Shown one piece after another: positions 44,378-54,452 of a stretch of DNA of 64,000 nt. The stretch covers positions 124,001-188,000 of the forward strand of contig NZ_CANLYL010000007.1 in the NCBI RefSeq assembly GCF_947495275.1. The letters run 5' to 3'. Under the pieces are notes generated by a model. That model did no database searches. It worked only from the letters and a program-made list of their open reading frames with translations, and was not told the DNA's origin. Numbering within the stretch: position 1 is the first letter of the stretch; every line of letters starts with the position of its first letter. The translations under genes and the position numbers were made by a program. This DNA is from an uncultured Roseobacter sp. (lineage in GTDB: Bacteria; Pseudomonadota; Alphaproteobacteria; Rhodobacterales; Rhodobacteraceae).

Positions 44378-46036
44378 TCAGGAAGGATCGCGCCAGCGGT
44401 TCACAATCGGATAGCGCCGGTCCAGCCAGAACGCCCCCTTGGTCAAACGCGCGCCCGGGGCGGACTGAAAGCGCTTGTACTCGGAAATGTAGATCAGATG
44501 CTCGACCTTTTTCGCCACCGCACGCTCAAAACCGGCAGCCACGCAATCCTCTATGGACCCCGCCTGATCCACGAGGATTTCCAGCATCGCATCCAGATCA
44601 GGATAATCGGGCAGGCTGTCGCTGTCTTTCTGATCTTCACGCAACTCGGCAGAGGGTGGTTTGTCGATCACCCGCGGCGTGATCACCTCGCCTGCCGGGC
44701 CCATCATCCAGTCCCGGTGATTGGTATTGCGCCAGCGGCAGGTCTCGAACACGCGCGTCTTGTAGAGATCCTTGATCGGGTTATAGCCGCCCGCCATATC
44801 GCCATAAATCGTCGCATAGCCCACGGCCACTTCGGATTTATTGCCCGTTGTCAGCAGCATCTCGCCAAACTTGTTGGACATCGCCATCAACAGCAGCCCG
44901 CGCAGGCGCGACTGGATGTTTTCCTCCGCCAGACCCGGCGCATGCCCTTCAAACAGCGGGGCCAGCGTGCCGGTGATCGCCGCGCGCCCCTCGGATATGG
45001 GCACGTAATCATATCGGCAGCCCAGCGCCTTGGCGACAGCTTCCGCGTCTTCCAGCGATGCCTTGGATGTGTATTCGGACGGCAACATCACGCAGCGCAC
45101 ATTCTCCGCGCCCAGCGCATCCACGGCAACGGTCGCGACAATGGCTGAATCCACACCGCCCGACAGACCCAGCAACACCTTGCCAAATCCAGTCTTGCGG
45201 CAGTAATCGCGTAAGGATTGCACCATGACGCGGTAGTCCTGCTCCCAGGCGTCGGGGTGCAGCGCCTTTTCGCCCTCCACGATACGCCAGCCCTCAGGCG
45301 TTCGCTCCAGATCCACATGGGCCACGGTCGCCTCCAGCACCGGCAATTGCACCGCCAGATGCCCGCCGGGGTTCAATCCGAAGGAGGCGCCATCAAACAC
45401 CTGATCGTCCTGCCCACCGACCATATTGAGGTAAATGAGCGGCAGTTCCGTCTCGACAACGCGGGCCACCATGTGATTGAGCCGGGTCTCGAACTTGTCG
45501 CGATAATAGGGTGATCCATTGGGCACCAGCAGGAACTCCGCGCCCGTCTCGGCCAGGGTTTCGGTCACATCCTCATGCCAGGCGTCCTCGCAGATCGGGC
45601 TGCCCACACGCGAATTGCCCACCGAATAGGGCCCGCCCAAAGGCCCCGCATCAAAAATGCGCACCTCATCGAACACGGTCTCATTCGGCAGATGATGCTT
45701 GAGCACCTGACTGGCGATGCGCCCGCCCTTGAGAATCAGATAGGCGTTGTAAAGCTTCGTGCCTTCAACCCAGGGCGCGCCAATGGCCAGCGCAGGCCCG
45801 TCGGCACAATCGGCGGCCAATTGTTCGATATGGGCGGCCACATCCAGCTGGAAGGCGCGGCGCATCACCAGATCCTGCGCATTATACCCGGTGATGAACA
45901 TCTCCGGCAGCGCCACGAGGTCCGCACCCGCGTCGCGGCCCGCTTCCCAGGTATGCCGCGCAAGGGCGGCATTGCCCTTCAGATCCCCAACCGTCGGGTT
46001 CAGCTGACCCAAAGTGATACGAAAACCATCCGCCAT
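44378..46036 (-). CDS. nadE: Glutamine-dependent NAD+ synthetase
   Basis: Amidates deamido-NAD as the final step of NAD synthesis. The N-terminal nitrilase-like glutaminase has the Glu (LVALPEMFITGY), Lys (VLKHHLPNETVF) and Cys (GSPICEDAWHED) triad; the C-terminal synthetase has the PP-loop LGLSGGVDSAIVA. Length 552 aa fits the two-domain enzyme. Start chosen at 46036, with GAGG nine bases upstream. Pairs functionally with nadD at 11.8 kb. Confidence 0.95.
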   Translation of the reverse strand: MADGFRITLGQLNPTVGDLKGNAALARHTWEAGRDAGADLVALPEMFITGYNAQDLVMRRAFQLDVAAHIEQLAADCADGPALAIGAPWVEGTKLYNAYLILKGGRIASQVLKHHLPNETVFDEVRIFDAGPLGGPYSVGNSRVGSPICEDAWHEDVTETLAETGAEFLLVPNGSPYYRDKFETRLNHMVARVVETELPLIYLNMVGGQDDQVFDGASFGLNPGGHLAVQLPVLEATVAHVDLERTPEGWRIVEGEKALHPDAWEQDYRVMVQSLRDYCRKTGFGKVLLGLSGGVDSAIVATVAVDALGAENVRCVMLPSEYTSKASLEDAEAVAKALGCRYDYVPISEGRAAITGTLAPLFEGHAPGLAEENIQSRLRGLLLMAMSNKFGEMLLTTGNKSEVAVGYATIYGDMAGGYNPIKDLYKTRVFETCRWRNTNHRDWMMGPAGEVITPRVIDKPPSAELREDQKDSDSLPDYPDLDAMLEILVDQAGSIEDCVAAGFERAVAKKVEHLIYISEYKRFQSAPGARLTKGAFWLDRRYPIVNRWRDPS

Positions 46037-46217
46037 AGATACAGGCCTCTTTGCTCGATTTGTCGTGATGTAGCAGATTGCGCCCGCGTGAAAAGCCCAT
46101 CGCCGCCCAATCTGCAAAAGAAGATTGCCCCCCGGACGGGCTTTGCTTAAGTTCTGGCTGGGGTCCTACGGGGGGTCGGGCTTCGCATCACGCCGTAAAA
46201 GAATTGCAAGGTTTGTT

Positions 46218-47606
46218 ATGTTTCTTCGACGATTGATCTTCTGTCTCGCGGTTTTGCCTGCGCCTTTGATGGCGCAGGAGGGTCAGGTTCTGACCAAACA
46301 ATATGATGACGGCGGGGTCTATGAAGGCACCTTCCGCGGCGGGGTTCAGCATGGGTCGGGCACCTACAAGCTGCCCAACGGCTATGAATATTCCGGCCAG
46401 TGGGTCGATGGCGAGATCAAGGGCGAAGGTGTTGCGCGTTTTCCCAACGGCTCCGTCTACGAGGGGCTCTTTGCCAAGGGCAAACCCGATGGCGTCGGCA
46501 AGATCATCTTTGCCGATGGCGGCACCTATGAGGGCGAGTGGCAGGGGGGTGCCATCATGGGCACCGGCATTGCGCTTTATGCCAATGGCGTTCGCTATGA
46601 GGGCCAGTTCCGCAATGCCAAGCACCATGGCAAAGGCACGATGCAAAGCCCGGGCGGCTATGAGTACAAGGGCGATTGGATCGACGGCGCCAAGGAAGGC
46701 TTCGGCACCATCACCTACCCTGACGGGGCCGTTTACGAAGGTGAAATCCGCGGCGGCAAACGCGCCGGTCAGGGCACCCTCACCATGCCCGACGGTCTGG
46801 TCTATGTCGGCCTCTGGCGCGACGGCCAGATTGACGGCACCGGCAAGCTGACACAGGCCAACGGTGACATCTACGAAGGCCAGCTTTCCGGAGGACGCCG
46901 CGAAGGTCAGGGCAAGGTGATCTATGCCAATGGCGATGTCTACGAAGGCTCCTTTGCCAATGACCTGCGCGATGGCCAGGGGACGTTCACGGCTCAGGAC
47001 GGCTACACCTACACCGGGTCCTGGGTTGCGGGCGAGATCGAGGGCAAAGGGCGCGTGACCTATCCTGACGGGTCGGTCTACGTGGGTGATTTTTCAGGTG
47101 GGCTTGCGGATGGCACCGGTCTGATCACCTATCCTGATGGCTCCACCTATGACGGCGCGTGGAAAACCGGGGTGATCGACGGCGAAGGCAAGGCGACCTA
47201 TACCAACGGTGTGGTTTACGAGGGTGGATTCAAAAATGCCCGCAACCACGGTCAGGGCACCATGACCTATGCGGATGGCTACAAATACGACGGGAATTGG
47301 GTTGACGGGCAACGTCAGGGGCTGGGCACGGCGACCTATCCTGATGGCACCATCTATTCGGGCACCTTCGAGGATGGTCAGCGGCATGGGGCCGGCAAGA
47401 TCACCATGCCAAGCGGGTTTACCTATGAAGGGTCCTGGGTCGAAGGCGAGATTGAAGGCGAAGGCGTGGCCACCTATGCCAACGGCGACGTCTATGAAGG
47501 TACGTTCAAGGCTGGCAAACGACAGGGCACCGGCACCATGCGCTATGCGACCGGTGAAGAGGCCAGTGGTGATTGGGAAAACGGGGCTCTGACCGACGGC
47601 GGCTGA
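46218..47606 (+). CDS. Exported MORN-repeat protein, 19 repeats
   Basis: A 462-aa protein with signal peptide (MFLRRLIFCLAVLPAPLMA) and then MORN repeats of 23 aa over its whole length (core Y-x-G-x-W/F ... G-x-G). I count 18 good units plus a degenerate last one. Units 1-9 align with units 10-18 in order, so the array arose by duplication of a nine-unit, 621-base block. MORN arrays bind membranes or proteins and act as scaffolds; in bacteria their role is poorly known. Divergent from nadE. Confidence 0.9.
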   Translation: MFLRRLIFCLAVLPAPLMAQEGQVLTKQYDDGGVYEGTFRGGVQHGSGTYKLPNGYEYSGQWVDGEIKGEGVARFPNGSVYEGLFAKGKPDGVGKIIFADGGTYEGEWQGGAIMGTGIALYANGVRYEGQFRNAKHHGKGTMQSPGGYEYKGDWIDGAKEGFGTITYPDGAVYEGEIRGGKRAGQGTLTMPDGLVYVGLWRDGQIDGTGKLTQANGDIYEGQLSGGRREGQGKVIYANGDVYEGSFANDLRDGQGTFTAQDGYTYTGSWVAGEIEGKGRVTYPDGSVYVGDFSGGLADGTGLITYPDGSTYDGAWKTGVIDGEGKATYTNGVVYEGGFKNARNHGQGTMTYADGYKYDGNWVDGQRQGLGTATYPDGTIYSGTFEDGQRHGAGKITMPSGFTYEGSWVEGEIEGEGVATYANGDVYEGTFKAGKRQGTGTMRYATGEEASGDWENGALTDGG

Positions 47607-47789
47607 AAAGCACGTTCAAATTTCGACCCCGCAGCTCGGCGATATGGCCCTGTTTTGCAAACCGCTCCTGTCGGAGACGCGCCCGAAATCCGCGCCTTCA
47701 TAGTGACGCCATCAGGCCGCGTTTGCCTGCGTCTTTGCCAGACAGGCTGCGTCTTCGATAATGCCGACGGCCCCCCGGAACCCCGAGCT

Positions 47790-49154
47790 TCAGGCCAGCG
47801 AACCGGCACCATCCATTGATTTGCAAAACAAAACCGGCTCTTTCGCGTTTTTCTTTTTCGACCAATACATCGCTGCATCAGATTGCGACAGGAGCGTCTC
47901 CCATTGCGTGCCGGGATTGGCGACCGATACCCCAACCGAGGCTTCCACAACGTGATCATGATCGGCAAAGCTGATCGGTTTCCTGCCCAGTGCGGAAAAC
48001 CGGTCGGCAACGGCAATCGAACGCTCCTCCGGGTTGCGATCCAGAACCACGCACAGGAACTCGTCCCCGCCGAGCCGGGCGACGTAATCTGACGGACCTG
48101 CGGCCTCCACCAGCCGCTCCGCCGTGACCTTGAGCGCTATATCGCCGGCACTGTGCCCATGCGTGTCGTTCAACTCTTTGAATTTGTTCAAGTCTATGTA
48201 AACCGTTGCCAGTTGCCCGTTCTCCAGCATCGCCGCCACATCCCGGCGCTGCAACAGCGCTTCCAGACCGGCACGGTTGAGCAATCCGGTCAGCTGATCC
48301 GTGGTGGCAATCTGTTTTGCCCGTTCAAGCGATTTGTGCTGATTGTGAAAATACCGGGTCGCCGATCCGCAGATACCCAGCAGACCAAGGCAAAAAAGGA
48401 TCAGGCTGGGCATCATCTCGCGTCTCAGCTTTGTGCCGGTATGTTCCGCCACCCAGTTCAGCGCCACCAACGGTTGACCCATGGCGTCTGCCAAAAACGG
48501 CGTATTGTTACCCGCATCACCCGTCTCGTGTTCAAAAGACAGGCTATTCACACGTGCTCGTTTGGCGAGGGTTGACAGCCAGTTCCGGTCCAGCTTGGTA
48601 ATGCCGATCATCATCGGGTAGGGCGCGCGCGGGACTTCTGCAACATCATCAGGCGTGATCCAGGCCGCCGCGGCAAGATAGAACTGCTGGTCAATCTCGA
48701 CGACGCCGGAGACAGATTGATAGTCTTCTGCTGCATTCATTCTCAACTGCGAAACCAGACCCCTGTAGGCAGCGGCGTCAAACATGCCATGCGCCCGCGC
48801 ACCCAAGCTTTCATCATAGGCATGTCGCAACTGACCGCTCTCATCCAGAATAAAAAGCTGGTCGAACAGCGCGCTCTCGGTCGCGCCGGAGCCAATGTTT
48901 TCGTAAATCTCCGCAGCATCGTCAGCTTGCACAACCTCATAGGCAAGCGTCCAATACGCATAATCCTCGACCGACAGGACAAGCTTTTTGGTATGTTCCT
49001 CAATCGACAGGTTCAGCACATCCTGTGTCCGTTCCCGTTCGGTCTGATCAATGCGCCCGGTCATCCAGAACAGCATGCCCAGCACCGATGCCGTTGCAAA
49101 TACCCCCAAAAGGCCATGCATCCAGAAGATATACCGCCACGAGATTTGTTGCAT
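47790..49154 (-). CDS. Membrane diguanylate cyclase, CHASE4-GGDEF
   Basis: Makes the second messenger c-di-GMP. A first membrane segment (YIFWMHGLLGVFATASVLGM) is followed by a periplasmic CHASE4-like sensor domain (VEDYAYWTLAYEVV; about residues 40-230), a second segment, and a GGDEF domain with ATTDQLTGLLNRAGLE and the intact active site RLGGDEFLCVV. No inhibitory RxxD is obvious in front of GGDEF, and no EAL domain follows. Start set at 49154 (AAAGGG nine bases before); a GTG ten codons upstream is possible. Confidence 0.92.
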   Translation of the reverse strand: MQQISWRYIFWMHGLLGVFATASVLGMLFWMTGRIDQTERERTQDVLNLSIEEHTKKLVLSVEDYAYWTLAYEVVQADDAAEIYENIGSGATESALFDQLFILDESGQLRHAYDESLGARAHGMFDAAAYRGLVSQLRMNAAEDYQSVSGVVEIDQQFYLAAAAWITPDDVAEVPRAPYPMMIGITKLDRNWLSTLAKRARVNSLSFEHETGDAGNNTPFLADAMGQPLVALNWVAEHTGTKLRREMMPSLILFCLGLLGICGSATRYFHNQHKSLERAKQIATTDQLTGLLNRAGLEALLQRRDVAAMLENGQLATVYIDLNKFKELNDTHGHSAGDIALKVTAERLVEAAGPSDYVARLGGDEFLCVVLDRNPEERSIAVADRFSALGRKPISFADHDHVVEASVGVSVANPGTQWETLLSQSDAAMYWSKKKNAKEPVLFCKSMDGAGSLA

Positions 49155-49362
49155 CGGCCTCTGCCCTTTGTCAAAGGACGTCACTCTAGGCCGAACCCCT
49201 TAAGACAGGGTGAATTCTGGTAAAGAGCGCAGTTTGCCGGGTGCGGATTCAGGTGCCAGCGGCCACAAGGCGTTACGCGCCATCTGGACCGGGTTGCAGA
49301 AGTAACCGATGATGATCCAGCCCCGTTTCAGCGGGGAGGTATCTCATTTAACGGAGCCCGCC

Positions 49363-51045
49363 ATGCCCCCGGATATCATCATCCACAACGGTGTCCTGAT
49401 GACCTTTGATGACGCGCGGCCATCGGCACAGGCGCTGGCAATATCGGATGGCCAGATCACCGCCCTTGGCCGGGATGCCGATGTGCTCGCCCTGGCGGGT
49501 GACGCGACGATACGTATCAACGCGCATGGCGGCACGGTGCTGCCCGGGTTCATCGACAGTCATGTGCATTTATTCGGCGGCTCGGTCGAACTGGATTGTC
49601 TTGATCTCTACGGTGTCGAAGGGCTTGACGCGATGTGCGCCGCCATCCGACCCTATGCCGATGCCAACCCGGATGACGCCCTGGTGTTCTGCGTCATGGC
49701 CGATTACGGCATTCTGGGCACCGGCAAGACCCCGACCCGTCAGGACCTCGATCAAATCCTCAGTGACCGGCCGCTGGCGATGTTCGCGCCTGACCATCAC
49801 ACCATCTGGGCCAATACTGCTGCGCTTGAGACCACGGGTCTTTTGCAGGGCGGCACGGTTGATGCGGGGTCTGAAATCGTGATGGGCGATGACGGACTGG
49901 CCAGTGGTGAGTTGCTGGAACCTGGGGCCTACAGCCCCATTCTGGCGCTCACCCGCCACGGCGGGCGCGAGATGCTGGGGTTGACGACGGGCAAGGACCC
50001 CGAGCCCCCCGCCACGCTGGCTCAACGCACGATGGACAAGGATGTCCTTGCAGGGGGTCTTGCCCATTGCGCGGCGCAGGGCATCACCGGGCTGCATCTG
50101 ATGGACGGCAATACCTATCAGCTTGAACTGCTGTCCGAACTGGAGGTCGAAGGGCGGTTGCTGTGCCGCTGCCACGTGCCGTTCCACATGAAGGGGACCG
50201 ACCCGCTTGAACGGCTCACAACCGAGGCGCCGGTGATGCGGGACCGATTTCAGGGCGACATGGTGCGGTGCAGCCATGTGAAGATGTTCATCGACGGCGT
50301 GATGGAAAGCGGCACCGCCCTGATGCTGGAACCCTATCCGGGCGGGTTGGGGGCGAATGGCAATACCGGCGATGAGGTCTTCACCCAGGATCATTTCGTG
50401 GCTTGCTGTGTGGAAGCCGACCGTCTTGGCTTCCAGATCGCCGTCCACGCTGTTGGGGATGCAGGCGTGCGGCGCACGATCGACGCTTTCGAGGCGGCAC
50501 AACACCACAATGGTCGTCGCGACAGCCGCCACCGGATCGAACACATCGAGGTCATTCATCCTGATGACATTCCGCGGCTGGTGGATCTGGGGATCGTGGC
50601 CTCGTTACAGCCCGGTCACGCGCCCACCGGGCATTTCTTTCCGCCCGGCAGCGAAGATCAGTACTTGCATCCCCATCAGATCGCGGGTGCCTTTGCCTGG
50701 CAAACCATTCGCAAGGCAGGCGCCCGGGTGATATTCTCGACAGACTGGCCGGTGATCCCCGTCGATGTGATGCCCAACATCAGGGCGGCCATTGCGCCGC
50801 TCGATCTGGGCCCCGAATGGGTCGATCAGAGCCAATCGCTGGAAGAGACCCTTGCCAGCTACACGCGCGACAATGCATGGGTGGAATTCAACGAAAGGAA
50901 CAAAGGTAAGCTGAAAGTGGGGATGCTGGCCGATGTGGTGGTCATGAGCCACGATCTGACCACCCTCGCCGCAGAGGAGATCACCACCGCCTGCGCCTGC
51001 GTCACCATCTGCGATGGCCAGATCACCTATCAGCGGGATCGGTGA
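49363..51045 (+). CDS. Amidohydrolase, YtcJ/AepA-like
   Basis: A 560-aa metal-dependent hydrolase. Amidohydrolase_3 signatures: GTVLPGFIDSHVHLFGGSVE, AVHAVGDAGVRRTIDAFE, HRIEHIEVIHPDDIPR and FSTDWPVIPVDVMPNI. Relatives hydrolyse N-acyl or formamide compounds, but most are uncharacterised. GGAG seven bases before the ATG supports the start. A hairpin CCCCG/CGGGG (49321-49336) precedes it. Confidence 0.88.
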   Translation: MPPDIIIHNGVLMTFDDARPSAQALAISDGQITALGRDADVLALAGDATIRINAHGGTVLPGFIDSHVHLFGGSVELDCLDLYGVEGLDAMCAAIRPYADANPDDALVFCVMADYGILGTGKTPTRQDLDQILSDRPLAMFAPDHHTIWANTAALETTGLLQGGTVDAGSEIVMGDDGLASGELLEPGAYSPILALTRHGGREMLGLTTGKDPEPPATLAQRTMDKDVLAGGLAHCAAQGITGLHLMDGNTYQLELLSELEVEGRLLCRCHVPFHMKGTDPLERLTTEAPVMRDRFQGDMVRCSHVKMFIDGVMESGTALMLEPYPGGLGANGNTGDEVFTQDHFVACCVEADRLGFQIAVHAVGDAGVRRTIDAFEAAQHHNGRRDSRHRIEHIEVIHPDDIPRLVDLGIVASLQPGHAPTGHFFPPGSEDQYLHPHQIAGAFAWQTIRKAGARVIFSTDWPVIPVDVMPNIRAAIAPLDLGPEWVDQSQSLEETLASYTRDNAWVEFNERNKGKLKVGMLADVVVMSHDLTTLAAEEITTACACVTICDGQITYQRDR

Positions 51046-51086
51046 GCAGGTTGGAAAACTGGATCGGAGCGATGCCCAAAAGCAGA

Positions 51087-51113
51087 ATGGCCGCCGGAGA
51101 GAACAGCGGCCAT
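51087..51113. terminator. Bidirectional hairpin between convergent genes
   Basis: Eight-base stem ATGGCCGC / GCGGCCAT; short T-rich stretches on both sides. Confidence 0.6.
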
Positions 51114-51125
51114 CCGGTTTTGTAC

Positions 51126-52232
51126 TTAGGTTTCCTTGTCTGACCGCGTGGCAAGCACGACATCCAGCGCGATCCTCTCCCCACCCCGAAAGACCTCCAC
51201 TTCGGTTTCCGTGCCAGCACTCTCGGAGGCAACATTGCGGGTCAGGTCCCGCATATCCGCGATATCATGCGACCCGAACCGCAGGATCACGTCGCCCGCC
51301 TGCAGACCGGCCTTCTCTGCGGGGCTGCCTGCCACCACATCTTCGATCATCACACCCTGATCCGCGGTCAGACCCAGCACATGGGCCACCTCCGCGGTCA
51401 CCGGCTTGATCTGCACGCCCAGCCAGCTGCGCTCGATTTCGCCATCGTCCTGAAGGTCCGCCACGATGTCCGTGACCAGATCGGACGGCACCGAGAACCC
51501 GATGCCGACGGACCCGCCGCCGGGCGAATAAATCGCCGTATTCACGCCGACAACCTCGCCCTCCATGTTAAAGAGCGGCCCGCCGGAATTGCCCCGGTTG
51601 ATCGCGGCATCGGTCTGCAGGAAGTCATCGAACGGGCCGGAATTGATGTTGCGCGACTTGGCCGAAATGATGCCGGAGGTCACGGTGCCCCCCAACCCAA
51701 AGGGGCTGCCCACGGCAAGCACCTCTTCACCCACGCGCAACTCCTCTGATGAACCGAAGGCCACGGTCGGGAAATCCTGACCCTCGATGTCCAAAAGGGC
51801 GATATCGGTCAGCGGGTCCGACCCGATCACGGTGGCGTCGTGGCGCGTACCATCCGCCAGTTTGATGGTGACCGTCTCGGCCCCTTCGATGACGTGATGG
51901 TTTGTCACGATCAGCCCGTCATCGGAAATGATGAAACCCGACCCCTGGCCCTGTCGCGGTCCGGGTTCCGCCTGCGGCACCATGCCCTGGCCAAACCGCT
52001 TCATGAACTCCTCGAACCGTGGATCGTTCAGGGGCGATGACTGGCTGTTGGCGTTTTGAACCTTCGCCGTGACTTCGACGAAAACCACTGCCGGGCTTAC
52101 CTCTTCGACCAGATCAATGTAGCCGTTGCCGCCGTTGGCAGCCGCCATGGCCGGGCTCATGGACAAGGTGCCCAAAACTACGGCCGCGCCGGACAGACCT
52201 GCGGACCCCATCAGGGTTCTGATTGTGCTCAT
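51126..52232 (-). CDS. Periplasmic Deg-type serine protease with one PDZ domain
   Basis: A 368-aa protein with a cleavable signal peptide (MSTIRTLMGSAGLSGAAVVL, then up to MAA). The trypsin-like domain has catalytic His113 (IVTNHHVIEG), Asp143 (PLTDIALL) and Ser216 (INRGNSGGPL). One PDZ domain covers about residues 270-360 (GVMIEDVVAGSPAEKAGLQA). DegP/DegQ have two PDZ domains; one PDZ with a cleavable signal fits the shorter HhoB/HtrA-like group. Clears or senses misfolded periplasmic proteins. Confidence 0.92.
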   Translation of the reverse strand: MSTIRTLMGSAGLSGAAVVLGTLSMSPAMAAANGGNGYIDLVEEVSPAVVFVEVTAKVQNANSQSSPLNDPRFEEFMKRFGQGMVPQAEPGPRQGQGSGFIISDDGLIVTNHHVIEGAETVTIKLADGTRHDATVIGSDPLTDIALLDIEGQDFPTVAFGSSEELRVGEEVLAVGSPFGLGGTVTSGIISAKSRNINSGPFDDFLQTDAAINRGNSGGPLFNMEGEVVGVNTAIYSPGGGSVGIGFSVPSDLVTDIVADLQDDGEIERSWLGVQIKPVTAEVAHVLGLTADQGVMIEDVVAGSPAEKAGLQAGDVILRFGSHDIADMRDLTRNVASESAGTETEVEVFRGGERIALDVVLATRSDKET

Positions 52233-52338
52233 CTCAAATCTCCATCTGTGTTTGTGATGGTGATCTAAGGGGTCACTCTCACCCGCCCCTGTCGCGAAGT
52301 TTAAATATTCTTGAACCTGCCCGCCCCTCCGGCATCCC

Positions 52339-53769
52339 TCAAAGCACCGGACCGATGGTGGCGATCACGTTGTTCCAGATACGCAGGTGACGCGGCCAGC
52401 CCAGAACCTCGCCCAACGCCACCACATCGGAGCGCGCAACATAGCTGGCCTGACGCTCCGCGATCGCGCGGGTCACGGCCTCATCCTGCAACAGGATATT
52501 ATTCTCATAATTCAGATCGAAACTGCGCAGGTCCAGATTGGACGAACCGATAAGCGAAATCCGACCGTCAAGTGTCAGGGTCTTGGCATGCAACAGGCCG
52601 CCCTTGAATTCATGGATCTCGCAACCCGCTGACAGAAGCTTGCGATAGTAACTGCGGCTGACGGCGGCCACGATCCAGCTATCATTGACCTTGGGAAAGA
52701 TCAACGTCACCCGCACGCCGCGATGCGCCGCAGCGCACAGCGCTTCCAGCACCGTCGCGTCAGGCACAAAATAGGGCGTCGAAAGGGTCACCTCTCGCTG
52801 CGCGCAGGCGATCAGGGTTGCAAATAACTGCGGCGTCGCCCCCCGGCGCTCGGTGGGCCCGTCCCCCATCACTTGCGCCGGGAATCCGCCCTCAACCGGT
52901 TGCGCAGTCAACGCGAAGCTCTCAAAGCCTTCCCCCGTGGCCTGCATCCAGTCGCTCAGAAACAGCAACTCGTTCTGGGTCACAACCGGCCCGGTAAACC
53001 GCAGCATGATATCGACCCAGGGCGCGTATTTCGCCTTCACCAGAAACTCCGGGTCCGCTGAATTGCGGCTGCCGCAATAGGTGATCTGGCCATCAATAAC
53101 CGTAATCTTGCGGTGGTTGCGCAGATCGATGCGGCTGGTCAGCAGGGTTCGGACCGGGTTGTCGAGTGGCAGGGCCACCGCCAGTTGCACACCGGCCTCC
53201 TTCATCCGCGACCAGAGTGCGGAGCGGATCAGGGCGCGCGAGCCCAGCCCATCCGCCATCGCGCGGCAGACCACACCCCGCTCTGCCGCCCGGATCAGCG
53301 CTTCGGCCACCTGCGTGCCGGTCTTGTCACCGAGCCAGATATAGTAAAGCACGTGAACGTGTTGGCGCGCATTGTCGATATCGGCAACCAGCCGCGCATT
53401 GGTCTCCGCCGCATCCGCCATCAGCTCGGCGCGGTTGCCGCCAACGGTATGAAACCCGTTGATCGACCCCGCGTAGCGAAAGGCTGGCCGGTAAAGCGGG
53501 TCAATCAGGCGATCGGTGTCCTGCCGGTCGCCCATCAGCGCTGCCGCCTTGGTGCGAATATCGCCAAAAATCTCTTTGTGACGCTTGTTGGCGCGGTTTC
53601 CGAGGTCGGTTTCGCCAAAGAGGAAATAGATACAGCCGCCAAAATAAGGCAGGATATTCAGGATGATGAACCAGGCCAGCCGGGCGGGGGGCGACAGGTT
53701 ATCACGCAGCAGGATACGCGCGGTGAAGGCAGTAACGATGACCAGGTGAACAAAGAGCAGAAAGGTCAT
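52339..53769 (-). CDS. cls: Cardiolipin synthase (phospholipase D family)
   Basis: Condenses phosphatidylglycerol to cardiolipin in the inner membrane. Two N-terminal hydrophobic segments (LFVHLVIVTAFTARILL and LAWFIILNILPYFGGCIYFL) precede two HKD motifs: LRNHRKITVIDGQITYCGSR and LLHAKTLTLDGRISLIGSSN. Length 476 aa fits ClsA. Its ATG overlaps the upstream nuclease-like gene stop by one base. Last gene of the marC operon. Confidence 0.93.
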   Translation of the reverse strand: MTFLLFVHLVIVTAFTARILLRDNLSPPARLAWFIILNILPYFGGCIYFLFGETDLGNRANKRHKEIFGDIRTKAAALMGDRQDTDRLIDPLYRPAFRYAGSINGFHTVGGNRAELMADAAETNARLVADIDNARQHVHVLYYIWLGDKTGTQVAEALIRAAERGVVCRAMADGLGSRALIRSALWSRMKEAGVQLAVALPLDNPVRTLLTSRIDLRNHRKITVIDGQITYCGSRNSADPEFLVKAKYAPWVDIMLRFTGPVVTQNELLFLSDWMQATGEGFESFALTAQPVEGGFPAQVMGDGPTERRGATPQLFATLIACAQREVTLSTPYFVPDATVLEALCAAAHRGVRVTLIFPKVNDSWIVAAVSRSYYRKLLSAGCEIHEFKGGLLHAKTLTLDGRISLIGSSNLDLRSFDLNYENNILLQDEAVTRAIAERQASYVARSDVVALGEVLGWPRHLRIWNNVIATIGPVL

Positions 53770-54449
53770 CAGGCGGGTTCCGTCACGTCAAAGTCAATCA
53801 CCACCGGCAAATGATCAGACGCGCGCGCCGCCAGTTCCGAGTGGTGAACATAGGCCGCAGTGGCATGCAGCCCCCCCGACAGCACAAACCTGTCCAGCGC
53901 CGCCGAGGGCCGTGCCGTGTGAAAACTTGGCCCCGGGGAGATCACTTTCAAAGGCGCGGGAAACCGCAGACGCGCTGCATTCCATTCATTGAAATCACCG
54001 GCCAGGATCACCGGATGGTCACGCGCCGCCACGACCTGTTGCAGCGCCTCCAGCTGTTTACGCCGCATTCCCGGTGTCAGCCCCAGATGCACGCCCACAA
54101 CTTCTATCCGCGGGCTTTCAAGGCAGACGGCCACCGCACCCCGGGGTTCAACAGATGGAAGGGCGATGCGCGCGGGCGGGTGACAGTCGACATCATGGCG
54201 CACCAGAATGGCGTTGCCATGCCACCCATGGCTCAGCGGGCGCATGGAGACCTCCGTCAGACTATAGCCAAGATCGTCTTCGAGCCGCTCCAGCGGCAAC
54301 ACCCCACCGCGCGTCCCAACCCGGCGATCCGCCTCCTGCAAAACCACGATATCCGCGTCGATTTCCGCCAATACGTCCACAATCCGGTCCGGGTCGCGCC
54401 GCCAGTCCAGCCCAACCGCCTTGCGGATGTTGTAACTGGTCAGGCGCAT
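53769..54449 (-). CDS. Endonuclease/exonuclease/phosphatase family protein
   Basis: A 226-aa cytosolic enzyme of the DNase I-like fold: TSYNIRKAVG, metal Glu in VLQEADRRVG, VVGVHLGLTPGMRRKQL, catalytic GDFNEWNAARL and C-terminal ASDHLPVVIDF. The family includes nucleases and lipid phosphodiesterases/phosphatases. Coupling to cardiolipin synthase suggests action on phospholipids, but this is inference. Starts three bases after the YrhK gene. Confidence 0.88.
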   Translation of the reverse strand: MRLTSYNIRKAVGLDWRRDPDRIVDVLAEIDADIVVLQEADRRVGTRGGVLPLERLEDDLGYSLTEVSMRPLSHGWHGNAILVRHDVDCHPPARIALPSVEPRGAVAVCLESPRIEVVGVHLGLTPGMRRKQLEALQQVVAARDHPVILAGDFNEWNAARLRFPAPLKVISPGPSFHTARPSAALDRFVLSGGLHATAAYVHHSELAARASDHLPVVIDFDVTEPA

Positions 54450-54452
54450 GGT

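Noticed and set aside
43550-45148. Open frame of more than 500 codons on the plus strand opposite the esterase and nadE
   Set aside because: It overlaps two firm genes on the other strand and its translation is low-complexity Arg/His-rich.
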